Both the position numbers and the translations under genes were made by a program. This document shows, in pieces, positions 47,799 through 59,815 of a stretch of 64,000 nt of DNA (positions within the stretch are counted from its first letter, which is position 1; each line of letters starts with the position of its first letter). Source of the DNA: Oenanthe sinensis. Its lineage: Eukaryota; Streptophyta; Magnoliopsida; Apiales; Apiaceae. The notes under the pieces were generated by a model. It worked only from the letters and a program-made list of their open reading frames with translations. It was not told the origin of the DNA and made no database searches. The DNA is taken from contig CM053807.1 in NCBI GenBank assembly GCA_028671895.1, positions 50,769,903 to 50,833,902 of the forward strand, written 5' to 3'.

Positions 47799-47942
47799 GT
47801 TTTTTTTTTTTTTTTTGACTAAATTGGCTTATAGCTTTACAAATGAGTATCTGTTCTAAAGAAATTCTCGGGGTGAGCGGGGTCGAACCCAGGAACGGAC
47901 AGAAGATAAACCCTCAACCACTTGAACTATCTAACCGTGCTC
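47799..47942 (-). mobile_element. tRNA-derived SINE
   Basis: Read on the minus strand it begins GAGCACGGTTAGATAGTTCA, with an A-box-like TAGTTCAAGTGG and a B box GGTTCGACC (47881-47889), and ends in a run of about 17 A before the 3' target repeat. Both sides carry AGAACATA (47791-47798 and 47943-47950), the target-site duplication. The body is about 144 bp. It lies between the NAC and hydroxylase genes. Confidence 0.92.
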
Positions 47943-47950
47943 AGAACATA

Positions 47951-49199
47951 TTAGTTAATTGAATAAAACAAATGTGTTTGATAATTATGGTATTTTAATA
48001 TACACTATCTCTATATATATTATTTTGATTATTCATATAAAAATATAATAATTATCAAAACATAATAATTTTATTCACTATGTGAGGTAAGTTACCTAAT
48101 ATCAATCTTAGGTTCCTTATTCTACTTTAAAATTTTTGACATTATTTATGGAAGTATTGTAAAGTGTTCTAATCAAATAATTTTCATATTGTTAATTTTT
48201 TTATAAATTTAAAAACTTAATTAGATATTTTATTTTAAAAATATTAATGTTAATTATGTGGTTAAAATTTCAAAAATATGTGTAAAATGTGAAATTTTAA
48301 TTTTAATTATTTATAAATAAAAAAAGTGGTTTTTTTATTGAAGAAAATACATGTTCACGACTCGGAGACAGCCGACAGGATTTTTTTATTAGAATTTGTC
48401 GCGTAAATAAATCGACTAGTGCCCAAACAAACAACTTTCACCTAATTTTCTCTTTTATTTTTAAATTTGAAGTATTTAATATATGAAAATAATAATTACA
48501 TCTCACCTGCATCTGAACTTGTATAAAAACGCAAGTACCTTATCAAATGGAAATAGTTGCATTTTTTATTTCTTTAATTTAATCTAATTTTATCTCTATT
48601 TTTAATCATTTTTTAACACCTGTAACATTTATATAACCTATTTATCAAAAAAAATATCATATAATATTTAATAAAATTAAGAATATAATTAAAAGAATAA
48701 AAATTTAAAAAATAATGGTTGTAATTTTTGTTACGGACCTTGCTGTATGTGTAATAAAATACACATACAAAACTAAACAAACAGAGAAAACCGCTATAAT
48801 TTTATCAGTGGTCGCCAATCTTTTTTCAACATTGTCCACCTAATGTAACCACATTATGTCATTATTATTATGTATTCAACCCTTAAATCTCATTCTCAAC
48901 TCTCAACTTTACATTATACTAGCCAGCATCAATTGATCTCCATTTTGTAAGTCTCTGCATGTTCATTCTTATAATTTGCCTTGTAATCTCAAAGCTTATA
49001 TGCATGCACACACATAGATAGCAACATTTAGTGAATTTGAGGAATAATTTGTGTTACTGTAGTACAATTTGTTGCAAATTTAACATGTCTGTCCTGTTAC
49101 ATATATATAGATCTTGATGTAAGTTTGATGTTAATTTCAGACTTTCAGTCACCTGAAGTTGAAATCAAGAGTTTTGAAGTGAGAATTGAAGCATAAGTG
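47951..49199. other. Intergenic region with NAC and hydroxylase flanks
   Basis: AT-rich. No gene is seen between the SINE and the hydroxylase start. About 48900-49199 probably contains the 5' UTR of the latter, perhaps with an intron ending at a CAG near 49140. Confidence 0.5.
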
Positions 49200-50269
49200 A
49201 TGGTGTTTTGGGAAGAGTATGTGAGTGATGAAACAATGGGAACATATGCCCCAGTTGTAGTGTATTGGTTGTACTCGGGGTTTTATTAGCTTTTGTTGCC
49301 GCTTGATAATTACAGGCTACACACTAGAAAGGAAGAGAGTGAAAAGAATGTGGTATCGTTATCGTCTGTTATTAAAGGTGTTTTGATTCAACAGCTTGCT
49401 CAGGTTGTGGTTGCGCAGGCTTTGTTTATGGTTAGTGTTCTTATCATAACTTTGTTAAGGTATAGATATATGTGTGTTGCTTTTGAAGTTTTATTGTAGA
49501 CTTGAAGTTGTTATATCCTGATGAGTAGGAAACAGAGTGTAAAGATAAAGTGAAGTGAGTTAATTATGTGGTTATTTCAGATTCCAGTTTGTCAATTTGA
49601 TGATCTTGCGAGAGTGAATACAGATATACAATTCTTGTTCTTGTTCTACACATGATAATCTAACCCTTTCAAGTAAATGATAGTTTAGAGTAATTGTATT
49701 GTGTCGTCTTCCACAGATAACTAGAGAAGTGAGTTCATCTGGAAGCATAGTTCCGCCTGTTCAGCAAACCCTATCTATCCAAATTTTCCAAATTATTATT
49801 GCAATGCTGATCATGGACACTTGGCAATACTTTGTACACCGATACATGCACCAGAACAAATTTTTGTACCGTCATATCCACTCCCAACACCATAGACTGG
49901 TTGTCACCTACGCAATTGGGACTCTCTACAATCACCCGCTTGAGGGTCTCCTGCTCGATACTATTGGTGGTGCCATTTCTTTCCTTGTTTCAGGAATGAC
50001 CGCCGAGAACAGCTGTGATATTCTTTTGCTTTGCTACTATTAAAACAGTTGATGATCACTGTGGACTATGGCTGCCTGGTAATATTTTCCATATGATTTT
50101 CCAAAACAACACTGCCTATCATGATGTTCATCATCAACTTCAAGGTACGAAGTACAACTATTCACAACCTTTCTTTCCCGTCTGGGATGTACTGCTTGGA
50201 ACCCATATGCCTTATATTCTTGTAAAGAGGCCTGAAGGTGGCTTTGAGGCAAGGCTGATGAAAGGCTGA
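49200..50269 (+). pseudogene. Sphingoid-base C4-hydroxylase (SBH-like), disrupted
   Basis: SBH enzymes are ER fatty-acid-hydroxylase-superfamily proteins that hydroxylate C4 of sphinganine to make phytosphingosine. Exon 1 is 49200-49430, exon 2 49717-50269. Recognisable are VVVYWLYSG, YRLHTRKEESEKN, the His boxes HRYMH and HSQHH, then KTVDDHCGLWLPGN and the third box HDVHH, ending GGFEARLMKG. Two lesions occur. An in-frame TAG (49287-49289) stands after SGFY, and an extra G at about 50005 shifts the frame after GMTA, before the third His box. Both remain inside otherwise well-kept sequence, so the gene decayed recently or carries two sequencing errors. Initiation at a downstream codon would not cure the frameshift. 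Confidence 0.82.
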
Positions 50270-50982
50270 TCATATTTCTGTGCTATATGAGCTTGTCATG
50301 CTCCGCCAGTATTTCTGTTCATATTATGCTCCCATTTGGAGGTGATTTATAATTATTTGTATCGTTTTTTCCTCATTTCATGTTACACGGTTCTCGGACT
50401 TGTGCTATGTAAAATTCGTCTTTTCCCGGCTGACAGATCTGACCTGTTTATATGACACTCTTAACAGTTTTGTCAGTTTTGTTATGTACATATTGCGGTA
50501 TGCTAACATAGATATCTGACCCTACTGCCTTGACTAGAGATTCTAGTAGTATTCACCAAACTACATAGCTCAGTAACCATACATGATTAGATGCAGCTAA
50601 ATTCCATTCAGAATCTAAAATAAGATCACCCAACTTGTCAAATCTAGAAGAGGCAGACATAGAAATAATTCTCTTATCAAATATGTGAAGAAGAGGAGTA
50701 TCTTTTATATGTTATTTGATTTGTGGATGAATACTTCTACACACAAGACTTAGAACGCTTGCAGATAGATTAAGAACAATGTACCATGTCAGCCTGTGGA
50801 TTTGAGGTTAATATCGTAAATTTAAGAGGACTCGTCTATAGCCTATTGACGGAGACATTCCCCTTTAGTGTTGTATTCCAATCATCGTATCCCAGAGAGC
50901 CCTCTGGGTATACTTAAAAAAATATATATCTAATACATTAAAAAATATGTAACATTCCAAAAAAAAAAAGAGAGAAAGGAAT
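50270..50982. other. Intergenic 3' ends of two convergent genes
   Basis: The hydroxylase copy (+) and the PPR gene (-) converge here. No further gene or repeat is recognised. Confidence 0.5.
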
Positions 50983-52707
50983 CTACCAATAATCTCTGCA
51001 AGAACAGCACCCCTCTTTAAATCTATGGAATCGAGTTCGGTCCCTCGCTATAATTTCCCGCTCATAAATTTTAGAAATGAGCTTAAAAACCACATGACAG
51101 TCCCCACATATCCTAATATTCTTATTCACTCGAATTACACTCTTTTCACTTGTTGCAATCAAACCATACGCAACAGCCAACCTCTCACTATGATGCCACA
51201 AGGCATTCTCCTTCTCCCCTTCTCCAATATCATGCAACACATTACCAGTCTCTGCCATATAACCATGCTCTTTGATCCTAAAACTAATTTCATCAAGTTT
51301 TCTGTAAATTTGATTTTGAAACAAATGACTACGATCGCCATTAACAAACTTGTGTATCACGCCGCCTACTTCAATGTAGCTAAACCCAGGAATCTTCTTC
51401 ACATCTCTACTCTTCATCGCCTCTCTTACCCTTCCCACATCTTCCCATCTTTCCTGAGCTGCATAAACATTCGACAACATCACAAAGTCTCCACAATTAC
51501 TTGACCCCATTTCCTCAAGCTTCCTAGACGCTTTCTCTGCCATCTCTACATTCCCATATGTCTTACTTGCCCCTAGCAGCGTTTGCCAAAGTACCAAATC
51601 TGGAACCATTGGCATCTCATTCACAATGTCATACGCCTCCCGAAGCCGACCTGCCCTGCCCAACAAATCAACTACACTGCCATAATGTTTCATATTATGA
51701 CTCACTCCCCTCATCGTCATCGACTCAAACAACCTAACCCCTTCTTTCACCATACCAGCATGGTTACACGCACACAACACTGCAAGATAACTAACACTAT
51801 CCGCAACCATTCCCTCTTTACCCATCTGATCAAAAAGTTCAAGTGCTTTAACTCCATCACCTTGCATCGCCAACGCCATAATCATGGTATTCCACGTAAC
51901 AATACACTTCTTACAATTCATATTACTAAAAACCCAAAAAGCCTTATCCACAAACCCACATTTCGCATACATATCTATAACAGCATTACAAACTTGCACA
52001 TTACAATCCATCTTCTCAACCCTTATATAATCAAACACCCTTTCACCCTCTTGCATAGCACCTAGTTGTGAACAAGCAGAAAGCGCACCGAGCACAGTAA
52101 CAGAATTCGGTCTCATCCCTATTCTCTTCATCTCCCTATACATCTCCAACGCATCCCTAGGCCGACTCCCCTGAGCCAACCCAGCAATCAACACATTCCA
52201 ACAAGTAACATCCTTCACATACATTTCATCAAACACATGGCGTGCACTATCCAAATAACCCGACTTGGCATAAACATCCAACAAAGTTGTCTGTAACAGA
52301 ACATCAAACACAAACCCATGTCTCAAAACCTGAGAATGAATCTCAGTAGCTTCAAAAACAGCCAAAGCACGTGCGCATGCCTTCAACACAAAGGAGCACG
52401 TGAGAGCATCAGGCTTGCATGAAGCACGTGACATGGCTACAAACCATGTGATAGCATTTGTGGGTTGTGGGGTTTCAGCAAGGCCACGTATAATGGCGTT
52501 CCAGTCATTAGTGGCCGGAGATGGTGTATGCCGGAAAATGAAGGTGGCGTAGGAGAGGTCACCGGCGGCAGAGGAGGCACAGAAATCGAGGAGTTTAGAA
52601 CGGGAGATGTAGAAGTTGAAAGCACCGGAGATAATGAGATGAGATTGAAGTTGTTTGATGTGAGAAAGTGAAGAGCATTTTCTCAGTAATGATTCAACAT
52701 GTGTCAT
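50983..52707 (-). CDS. PPR protein, PLS class with E and DYW domains (At1g34160-like)
   Basis: A single 574-residue open frame without introns. An array of pentatricopeptide repeats covers about residues 40-390 (examples: VLLQTTLLDVYAKSGYLDSA; DVTCWNVLIAGLAQGSRPRD; VQVCNAVIDMYAKCGFVDKA). E/E+ segments follow (GDFVMLSNVYAAQERWEDVG; KKIPGFSYIEVGGVIHKFVN). The DYW deaminase domain ends the protein: WHHSERLAVAYGL gives the HxE zinc site, RICGDCHVVFKLISKI the CxxC pair, and GCCSCRDYW the terminal tripeptide. Such proteins recognise one or a few RNA sites and convert C to U in mitochondria or plastids. No lesion is seen. The organelle cannot be fixed from the N-terminus by eye. Confidence 0.94.
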   Translation of the reverse strand: MTHVESLLRKCSSLSHIKQLQSHLIISGAFNFYISRSKLLDFCASSAAGDLSYATFIFRHTPSPATNDWNAIIRGLAETPQPTNAITWFVAMSRASCKPDALTCSFVLKACARALAVFEATEIHSQVLRHGFVFDVLLQTTLLDVYAKSGYLDSARHVFDEMYVKDVTCWNVLIAGLAQGSRPRDALEMYREMKRIGMRPNSVTVLGALSACSQLGAMQEGERVFDYIRVEKMDCNVQVCNAVIDMYAKCGFVDKAFWVFSNMNCKKCIVTWNTMIMALAMQGDGVKALELFDQMGKEGMVADSVSYLAVLCACNHAGMVKEGVRLFESMTMRGVSHNMKHYGSVVDLLGRAGRLREAYDIVNEMPMVPDLVLWQTLLGASKTYGNVEMAEKASRKLEEMGSSNCGDFVMLSNVYAAQERWEDVGRVREAMKSRDVKKIPGFSYIEVGGVIHKFVNGDRSHLFQNQIYRKLDEISFRIKEHGYMAETGNVLHDIGEGEKENALWHHSERLAVAYGLIATSEKSVIRVNKNIRICGDCHVVFKLISKIYEREIIARDRTRFHRFKEGCCSCRDYW

Positions 52708-53311
52708 TTCAAGTCAAAAGATCATGTACATGTGTTTTCTTTTCAAACAGAGACCATTTCATATGTGATTTGCGTAACGGAGTTAAGGCGGTAATAATCG
52801 TTATACGTAGGTTATTTGTTTATCTTTAAAAAAATTTACTTGTTACTTCAAAGTATATATATTACTCCTATATAACTATACAAGTGTCATGATAAGTAGT
52901 TAAGTAATTACGGCTGCCCGGTGTTTGGAAGGTCAAGAAAGTTGGTGTGTGCCCCCTTTAAATTATAAATATTTGAATAATTTTATTTATAAATTTCTGA
53001 AGCGTTTGGTTAATTATAATTTATAAACTAATAACCTTTTTTTTTAATTAAATTATTTAATAAAAGATTTTTAATGTATGGAATTTTTAATTTAAAATTA
53101 TAAATATTAAAATTATATCCTATATTAAAATTAAATTATTTAATAGAAGAATAATAATTAATATTTTAGTATTTTAAATAAAAGTAAAGATGACGTGTTG
53201 GTAAGGATTGGGTAAAAAAAGAGAAAGTTTAATATAAATTGAAACATAGAAAAAGTACATACCAGTTTACTTTTCAAAACCACATAAGCCTTAAATAAGA
53301 CCAGTTTTATA
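52708..53311. other. Upstream region of the PPR gene
   Basis: No gene. AT-rich up to the hAT target site at 53304-53311. Confidence 0.5.
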
Positions 53312-54319
53312 TAGGGCTGCAAATGAACAGAGCTGTTCGTGAACAAAACTCGAGTTCGGCTCGTTTAAGTGAGCTCGACTCTGTTCGTTTATTAAAAGAA
53401 CCTGATCTTGAACATAAAAATCCGTTCGGTTAGTAAATGAACCCGAGCCGAGCTTTATGCCTGTTCGGCTCGAGCTCGGCTCGTTTAGCTCGGGATCGGC
53501 TCGAGTTCAGCTCGAGTTCGGCTCGAGCTCGGCTCGGATAAAATTTATATATATTATAAATAAAAAAATATTATGAATAATTTAAATATTTATATCATAT
53601 TTAATATATTAATGTTTATATGAAGTTATTCATATTATATATATATTGTTAAAAAAAGAATAAGTGTATACTATACATGTGGTTTTTATTTGTTTTACAG
53701 ATGCTAAGAATCAGATTCTGGCATTTGCCTCCCAATTCCCAAATTTTGAATCTGTGATGTACTGATGTGTCTTACTTCTTGAATATTTTATTTTTAAAAT
53801 CTCTAAATATAATAATTAACACAAATTCAAATTTTATATTATGTTTTTATTATGATATGTATAAATATATACACACACACACACATATATTATAATGTAT
53901 TTACATTTGATTATTTGAATCATATTTAATATATTAAGTATTAAATACATATGATTCAAATAAAATTATATGTTATAAAATTAAATTTAATATATATAGT
54001 CACAACACAAAATTTCATATAATTTAATATATATAATTTAATTAAATATTAAATCATATGTATTTAATATGTTATATATAGTCACAACACAAAATTATAT
54101 GTCATATAATTTAATATATATAATTTAATTAAATATTAAATCATATGTATTTAATATGTTATATATATTAAATTTCATATGTTATAAAATTATGTATGTT
54201 ATATATATATATATATATATAGTCACAACACAAATATGAAATTTCGAATTCAACATCAAGAATTTTACATTTGTTAATAAATTGACCATAATTAAATATG
54301 TTACATTTTATTATTATAC

Positions 54320-54320
<1 letters not shown>

Positions 54321-54370
<50 letters not shown>
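54321..54370. repeat. (TA)n microsatellite
   Basis: A TA run inside the hAT element, just before the tandem units. Confidence 0.9.
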
Positions 54371-54377
<7 letters not shown>

Positions 54378-54388
54378 TATAATACATT

Positions 54389-54899
54389 AAATTTGGTAAT
54401 ATCATTAAATTAAATATATCTTGACATCTGTACGGTTGGATCGTCGAGAAATATTTTTAAAAAAATGGAAAGAACAATTCGTGACAAAACACTAGTTACA
54501 AATTCTAGTCAATATAGTAGTGATATACTAAGATCTCCAACCAAATCAATTTTTTTAAAATTTGGAAATATCATTATATTAGATATATCTTGACATCCGT
54601 ACGGTTGGATTGTCGAGAAATATTTTAAAAGAATAGAAACAATAATTCGTGACAATGCACTAGTTACGAGTACTAGTCAATATAATGGTGATATACTAAG
54701 ATCTCCAACCAAATTAATTTTTTATTTTTTTTAAATTTGGGGATATCATTATATTATACATATCTTGACATTCATATGGTTGCATTGTCGAAAAATATTT
54801 TTAGAAAAATAGAAACAACAATTCGTGACAAAACACTAGTTACGAGTACTAGTCAATATAGTAATGATATACTAGAATTTTCAACCAAATTAATTTTTT
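54389..54899. repeat. Three tandem ~170-bp units inside the hAT element
   Basis: Each unit begins AAATTTGG, continues through TATCTTGACAT, GGTTG...GTCGA and AATTCGTGACAA, and ends in CAACCAAATTAATTTTT-like sequence. Units start at about 54389, 54558 and 54733 and diverge by roughly one base in ten. Confidence 0.88.
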
Positions 54900-55081
54900 A
54901 TTTTTCGCGATTTGTTCGCGAACAACTCGTGTTCGACTCGTTTATTAGGAAACTCGGTTCGACTCGGTTCGTTTTAAAAAAAAGTCAAACTCGGCTCGGT
55001 TCGTTTAGAAAAAAAGTCAAACTCGACTCGGCTCGGGCAAAACTCGGCTCGACTCTGTTCGTTTGCAGCCCTAGTTTTACA

Positions 55082-55712
55082 TGTAATAAGTTGAAATGAG
55101 CTTATCCATCGTTTAAGCCCCACTTAAAGAAAAAGAACTTCAGTTTGGACTCAGAATTTTTTTTAAGGTAATATGAAATTTTAGTATAATTTTTTAATGA
55201 TAAATCTATAATTATAAATAATATTTTAAAATTATAATAGCACTATCATATTTTAATATGAAATTTTAGTATAATTTCCGGGAAATTATGTAAGGTGGAT
55301 CATCTTTTTTATATGTACTATTTTATTATGGACTAAATCGAAATTGAGGTTTTCAGGGAAAAAATTTGGTATATCTTAATCTCCAAGTACATCTTTACTC
55401 TCTCGAATCCTGCTGCACATACCCAATAGGTTTGGATTGGTTTGGTCCATTTCCACATCCAATAGTATTTTATTTTACTTCATTAACGGGGGGTTAAGAA
55501 TGATCACAAGCGACAACACAGACATGACAAAGGAAGAGTATTTCTCGATTTTGAGCCACATGAATTGTGGACATGGAATTAAGGATAATAATCGAGTGAT
55601 AGTCGAGTCCATGAGAATTAGACGGTTGACTTGTTTCGTCAACAAACAAATGATGGTTCTTATAATATGAAATTTAATCACTTTCTTTACTCCCAGAGCA
55701 AAGGAAATTAAA
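55082..55712. other. Upstream region of the receptor kinase
   Basis: No separate gene is supported. The open frame 55437-55670 resembles no family. The kinase promoter should lie here. Confidence 0.45.
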
Positions 55713-58700
55713 ATGTCGCATATTAGTAAATGTAAATCTATCTGCTTCGTGTGCACATTTCTGTTATGTGTTTGTCATCTGCAATATCTTTGTTCGGGAA
55801 GAGATAACATAAGTGCAGGCAATTGGATTCATGACAACGGGGATGACATTGTGTCAGCAGGCAACCTTTTCCGGTTGGTTTTTTTTACACCTAATGGAGA
55901 CATTAGAAGAAACGATCGGAGATACGTTGGAATATGGTATTCCAACAGATCAAATGTAATTGTATGGGTGGCTAACCGAGAAAAGCCAATAACAAGTGAT
56001 GTCTCTGGAACTTTTGGCATAGATATAAATCGGGGTAACCTGGAGGTGTCTGACACCAGTAATACTCAAACATATTTCTCCACAAATGTTGAGCATCATC
56101 CACGGTTTAAGAGTTATTCAATGACAGCTAAACTGTACGATACTGGTAACTTGGTGCTGACTAATGATCTAACAGGTGAAACATTGTGGGAAAGCTTCAA
56201 GCACCCCACTGATACGTTTCTTCCGGGAATGAAAATGGATGAGAATCTGACTGTCATCATGGAAAAGTGACGAAGATCCTGCACCTGGAAACTTCTCATT
56301 TCGGTTGGATGAAGAGATTGGAGGAAGATACTCCATTATGAAATTTGAGTTAATTAAACCTTATTGGAACAGTGGGGGAGAGTCCAGCAGTAGCTTCATA
56401 CGGAAACAAATGAGTCTTCCAGCTTCCTTGTTGTTATCCAATACCACCAGCACGACCATTTCCAGCAAGCTTCATAGCTCAAGGTTGTTTATGCAGTCTA
56501 ATGGGGAGATAAAGTATTTGAGCTGGGATTTTGTCAATATGAGATGGTTACTTTTATGGTCAGAACCAAAAGGGCCATGTAGTGTTTATCAAGCTTGTGG
56601 GCCTCATAGTAGATGTAATCCTGACCATCATAATCATAATATCCGGTTGTGCACCTGCTTGCCTGGGTTCGAGAGTGATATATCTGGGGGTTGCAAGAAA
56701 TCCAGTGAATGTACACCCAGTAATACAAGTTATACAACATTCGTCCAACTAAACGTGACAATGGTGCGGTCAAACACGCCAGTTTTTAAAGAAATTTCAG
56801 AGGATACCTGCACCTCAACATGCCAAAAAGACTGTACTTGCCAAGCCTATGCTTATGGTAGTAATAACAGGATTGACAGGAAGATAGGGTGCTGGTTTTG
56901 GTCGGATGATCTTGATGATATTCAAGAGAAATCTGATGGTGACCATATCCTCTTCTTCCGTGTCGATCCCCCTTCGAATAATGGTAACTTTTTTATGTCT
57001 CTGATTCTCTCCGCTACCTTATTTATATGTGATTTCTGTGTCAAGGTTTATAAGATCATCTCCGACCCATTACACTATTTTAGTGTGAAAATTACAACAA
57101 AATAGTGTAAACGTTACACTATCTTTAAAATTCACTTCAATCCATTTACACTAAATTTCACACCAAAAAGAATCTTTCTTGTACTATAAAAGTTATTTTA
57201 TTACTAAATTACAAAAACAATAAAGTTGTTAGGATACAAAAAGAATAGATTTATTTTAGTTAAAATAATGTAAGGGTAATGTTAGTATTTATAAAAACTC
57301 TAAAAGTTACACCAAATTTAGTGTAATTTTTGGTGTCACACCATTTTGGAGTAACTTTTAGAGTTTGGTTGGAGAGAATTTTTATACCAAAATGGTGTAA
57401 AAGTACATTTTTAAAGTTTCGTTGGAGATGGTCTAAATCTTTGATATGTTTGTTTAAAAGGATTATAATCTCTGAAGTATACATTTATTTTGTCAATTGA
57501 CTTGATTTTCATTATCTAGCTCATTAACAATCTCATCTCATCAAGGCGCTGACCTAAGCACCAAATCCATTGTCATGTTTATGTTTTTGAGTTCTCAATG
57601 CCGGCCCTTGAACCAGTACCTTGGTTTGCAAGGCTGCTATACTGTGAACAGTCAAAAGCGTGATCGCTTCCACAATTTTGCTATCCACCAATAGATGATA
57701 TATATTAATTCTGGCTCTGAAAGGTAGCAGAAGAAAGTAAACAGACATTCAGTTTTCATAAATATCATTGTCATAATTTGTGCCAGGTGGAGCTTGCGTT
57801 TGCGCAGCTCCATGCAAAAAAATTGTTTTAAAAAAAAAGTTGAAAAACAAAAAAATATACAAATAATAAAAATAAAGGGTGAACCGTGATATATGTGATA
57901 TATGCTAATTTTCCATAATTCAGTTATCATATCTAATGTAATTTCTTATGTTTCAAACCTAAAACCAGGTTCTCCGCCATCACTACGGAATCAACTAATA
58001 AGAAACAGTAGTTCAAACCCAACTTTAAGAGGAGTTATCATATCAACCACTGTGATTTTTGCAGTTGCACTGCTTTGCAGCATTACCTACTTCTCTTATA
58101 GAAGGTTTGTGGCCAAAAGAAAAGGTATGCAATAACAGATGTGTAAAGTTTCTATAAATATTCTAGCATAGTATCAAGATTTTGATTGACTGAATCAATT
58201 TCTATAAGGTGTATATCGGTGTTTTGGATTCCAGATAGAAATATCAAAGGAACTCAAGCCCTTCAGTTATATGGTAATGAAGACTTGATGGATCAAGATT
58301 ATCAATTTGGAGAAGATGACAAGAAAGACATCGATGTACCTTTCTTTGAATTTGAGAGCATAGTGGATGCAACAGACAACTTTTCAGAGGCATGTAAGCT
58401 TGGACAAGGGGGATTTGGTCCTGTTTACAAGGTGGCTTATTATCTAAAATACTAAATTAGCAGTAATCTGGAACGTTTAGTAATCCATCCATATATAATT
58501 TAACAAGTGTTTGAAGATGTTATCAGGGAAACTTTCCAGGTGGAGAAACGATTGCTGTAAAACGACTGTCAAGCAAATCAGCGCAAGGTTTAAAGGAATT
58601 CAAGAATGAGGTGATGTTAATTGCTAAACTTCAACATCGGAATCTTGTTAGACTTTTGGGGTACTGCATCAAGGGAAAAGAACAGATTTTACTCTACGAG

Positions 58701-59716
58701 TACATGCCAAACAAAAGTTTAGATGCTTTCATATTTGGTTAGGCATCGAATCCTGAACTTGATATTTATGAGATTTTTTTTTGTGAGTGGAATTAATATA
58801 CTGAAATTTGGAATGGCGAAAACCTTTCTAGATTCAAAGCTAAGTATGCTGTTGAACTGGGCTACACGATTTGACATCATCATAGGAATAGCTCGAGGGC
58901 TTCTCTATCTTCATCAAGATTCTAGATTGAAAATCATTCATAGAGATATGAAATTAAAGCAAGCAATATTTTACTAGACGATGATATGAGCCCTAAGATT
59001 TCTGACTTTGGCTTGGCCAGAATTGTTGGACGAAGAGACACAGAATCTAACACCACCAGAGTTATGGGAACCTAGTAAGTACAATTATACTACAATAGCA
59101 TAAGCTAAAGTACTATAGTTACTGCACTAAAATTTTTGATTGTTTGGCGCATAGTGCAGTGGTTATATGGCTCCAGAATATGCATTAGAAGGTCAGTTCT
59201 CAGTTAAGTCTGATACTTTTAGCTTTGGAGTAGTTGTGCTTGAGATAATCAGTGGGAAAAAGAACACTGGCTTCTTCGACTCCCAACTTGCCCTGAGTCT
59301 TCTAGGTTATGTAAGTAAAATTCTAGATTTAATGCACATTATTCGAATAGTTAAGGCACTCCTTTGCATGTTTGCTGATCCTGAAGCGCGCTATTCCTCA
59401 GGCGTGGACCTTGTGGACAGAAGAGAAGCCATTGACTTTACTGGATGAGACACTGGTGGGATCATGCAACGACAGTGAAGTGTTGAAGTGCATTACTGTA
59501 GGGCTTCTGTGTGTACAGGAAGACCCCAATGATCGTCCCGACATGTCAAAGGCAGTTTTTATGTTGAGCGGTGAAACTGAAACCCTTCCGAATCCAAAGC
59601 AACCAGCATTTGTTACAAGAAAACGATTTTATGGCACAACTTTTTCCTCCTCCTCTAAACCAGAAGTATCACAGTCCGGGAATGAAATAACATTTTCTTA
59701 CGAGGGCGGCCGGTAA
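55713..59716 (+). pseudogene. G-type lectin S-receptor-like Ser/Thr kinase with two frame lesions
   Basis: Exons: 55713-56993, 57969-58124, 58235-58431, 58527-58737, 58832-59074, 59160-59310, 59402-59716. Order of parts: signal peptide, bulb-type lectin domain (YVGIWYSNRSNVIVWVANRE; DTGNLVLTND), S-locus/EGF-like region (CSVYQACGPHSRC), PAN domain (CTSTCQKDCTCQAYAYG), a transmembrane helix (VIISTTVIFAVALLCSITYF), then a kinase with LGQGGFGPVYK, ETIAVKRLS, IIHRDMK, KISDFGLARI and GYMAPEYAL. In the family it would sit in the plasma membrane as a cell-surface receptor. Lesion 1, about 56252: two bases are missing before TCATCATGG, so the frame stops at TGA after VIMEK. Lesion 2, about 58956: about five extra bases (TTAAA) after GATATGAAA throw the frame off before ASNILLDD. 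Splice sites are otherwise sound. It is a young pseudogene unless both are assembly errors. Confidence 0.85.
57054..57433. mobile_element. Tourist-like MITE in the receptor-kinase intron 1
   Basis: Ends GATCATCTCCGACCC and ...CGTTGGAGATGGTC are inverted repeats flanked by TAA on both sides (57051-57053 and 57434-57436). The ends are a variant of those at 28311-28701. Confidence 0.85.
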
Positions 59717-59815
59717 GAGATTGAAGCCGTGAAGTCAGGCTCTCAGAGTCTCTGTCCAGGATGGAAAGAGCTAATGCCCCAAATGTGCAAGTGTTTATGC
59801 ATGAGCTAATTACTA

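Larger units (their letters stand above)
53312..55073. mobile_element. Non-autonomous hAT element, 1.76 kb
   Basis: Left end TAGGGCTGCAAATGAACAGA; the right end, reversed, reads TAGGGCTGCAAACGAACAGA. Flanking 8-mers GTTTTATA (53304-53311) and GTTTTACA (55074-55081) differ at one base. Subterminal regions are packed with CTCGAGCTCGGCTCG-like words, as hAT transposase-binding sites often are. The interior has no transposase frame; it contains a (TA)n run and three ~170-bp tandem units. Confidence 0.93.

Noticed and set aside
51025..52065. Two long plus-strand frames opposite the PPR gene
   Set aside because: Composition is that of a reversed PPR array; the minus strand encodes a full DYW protein.
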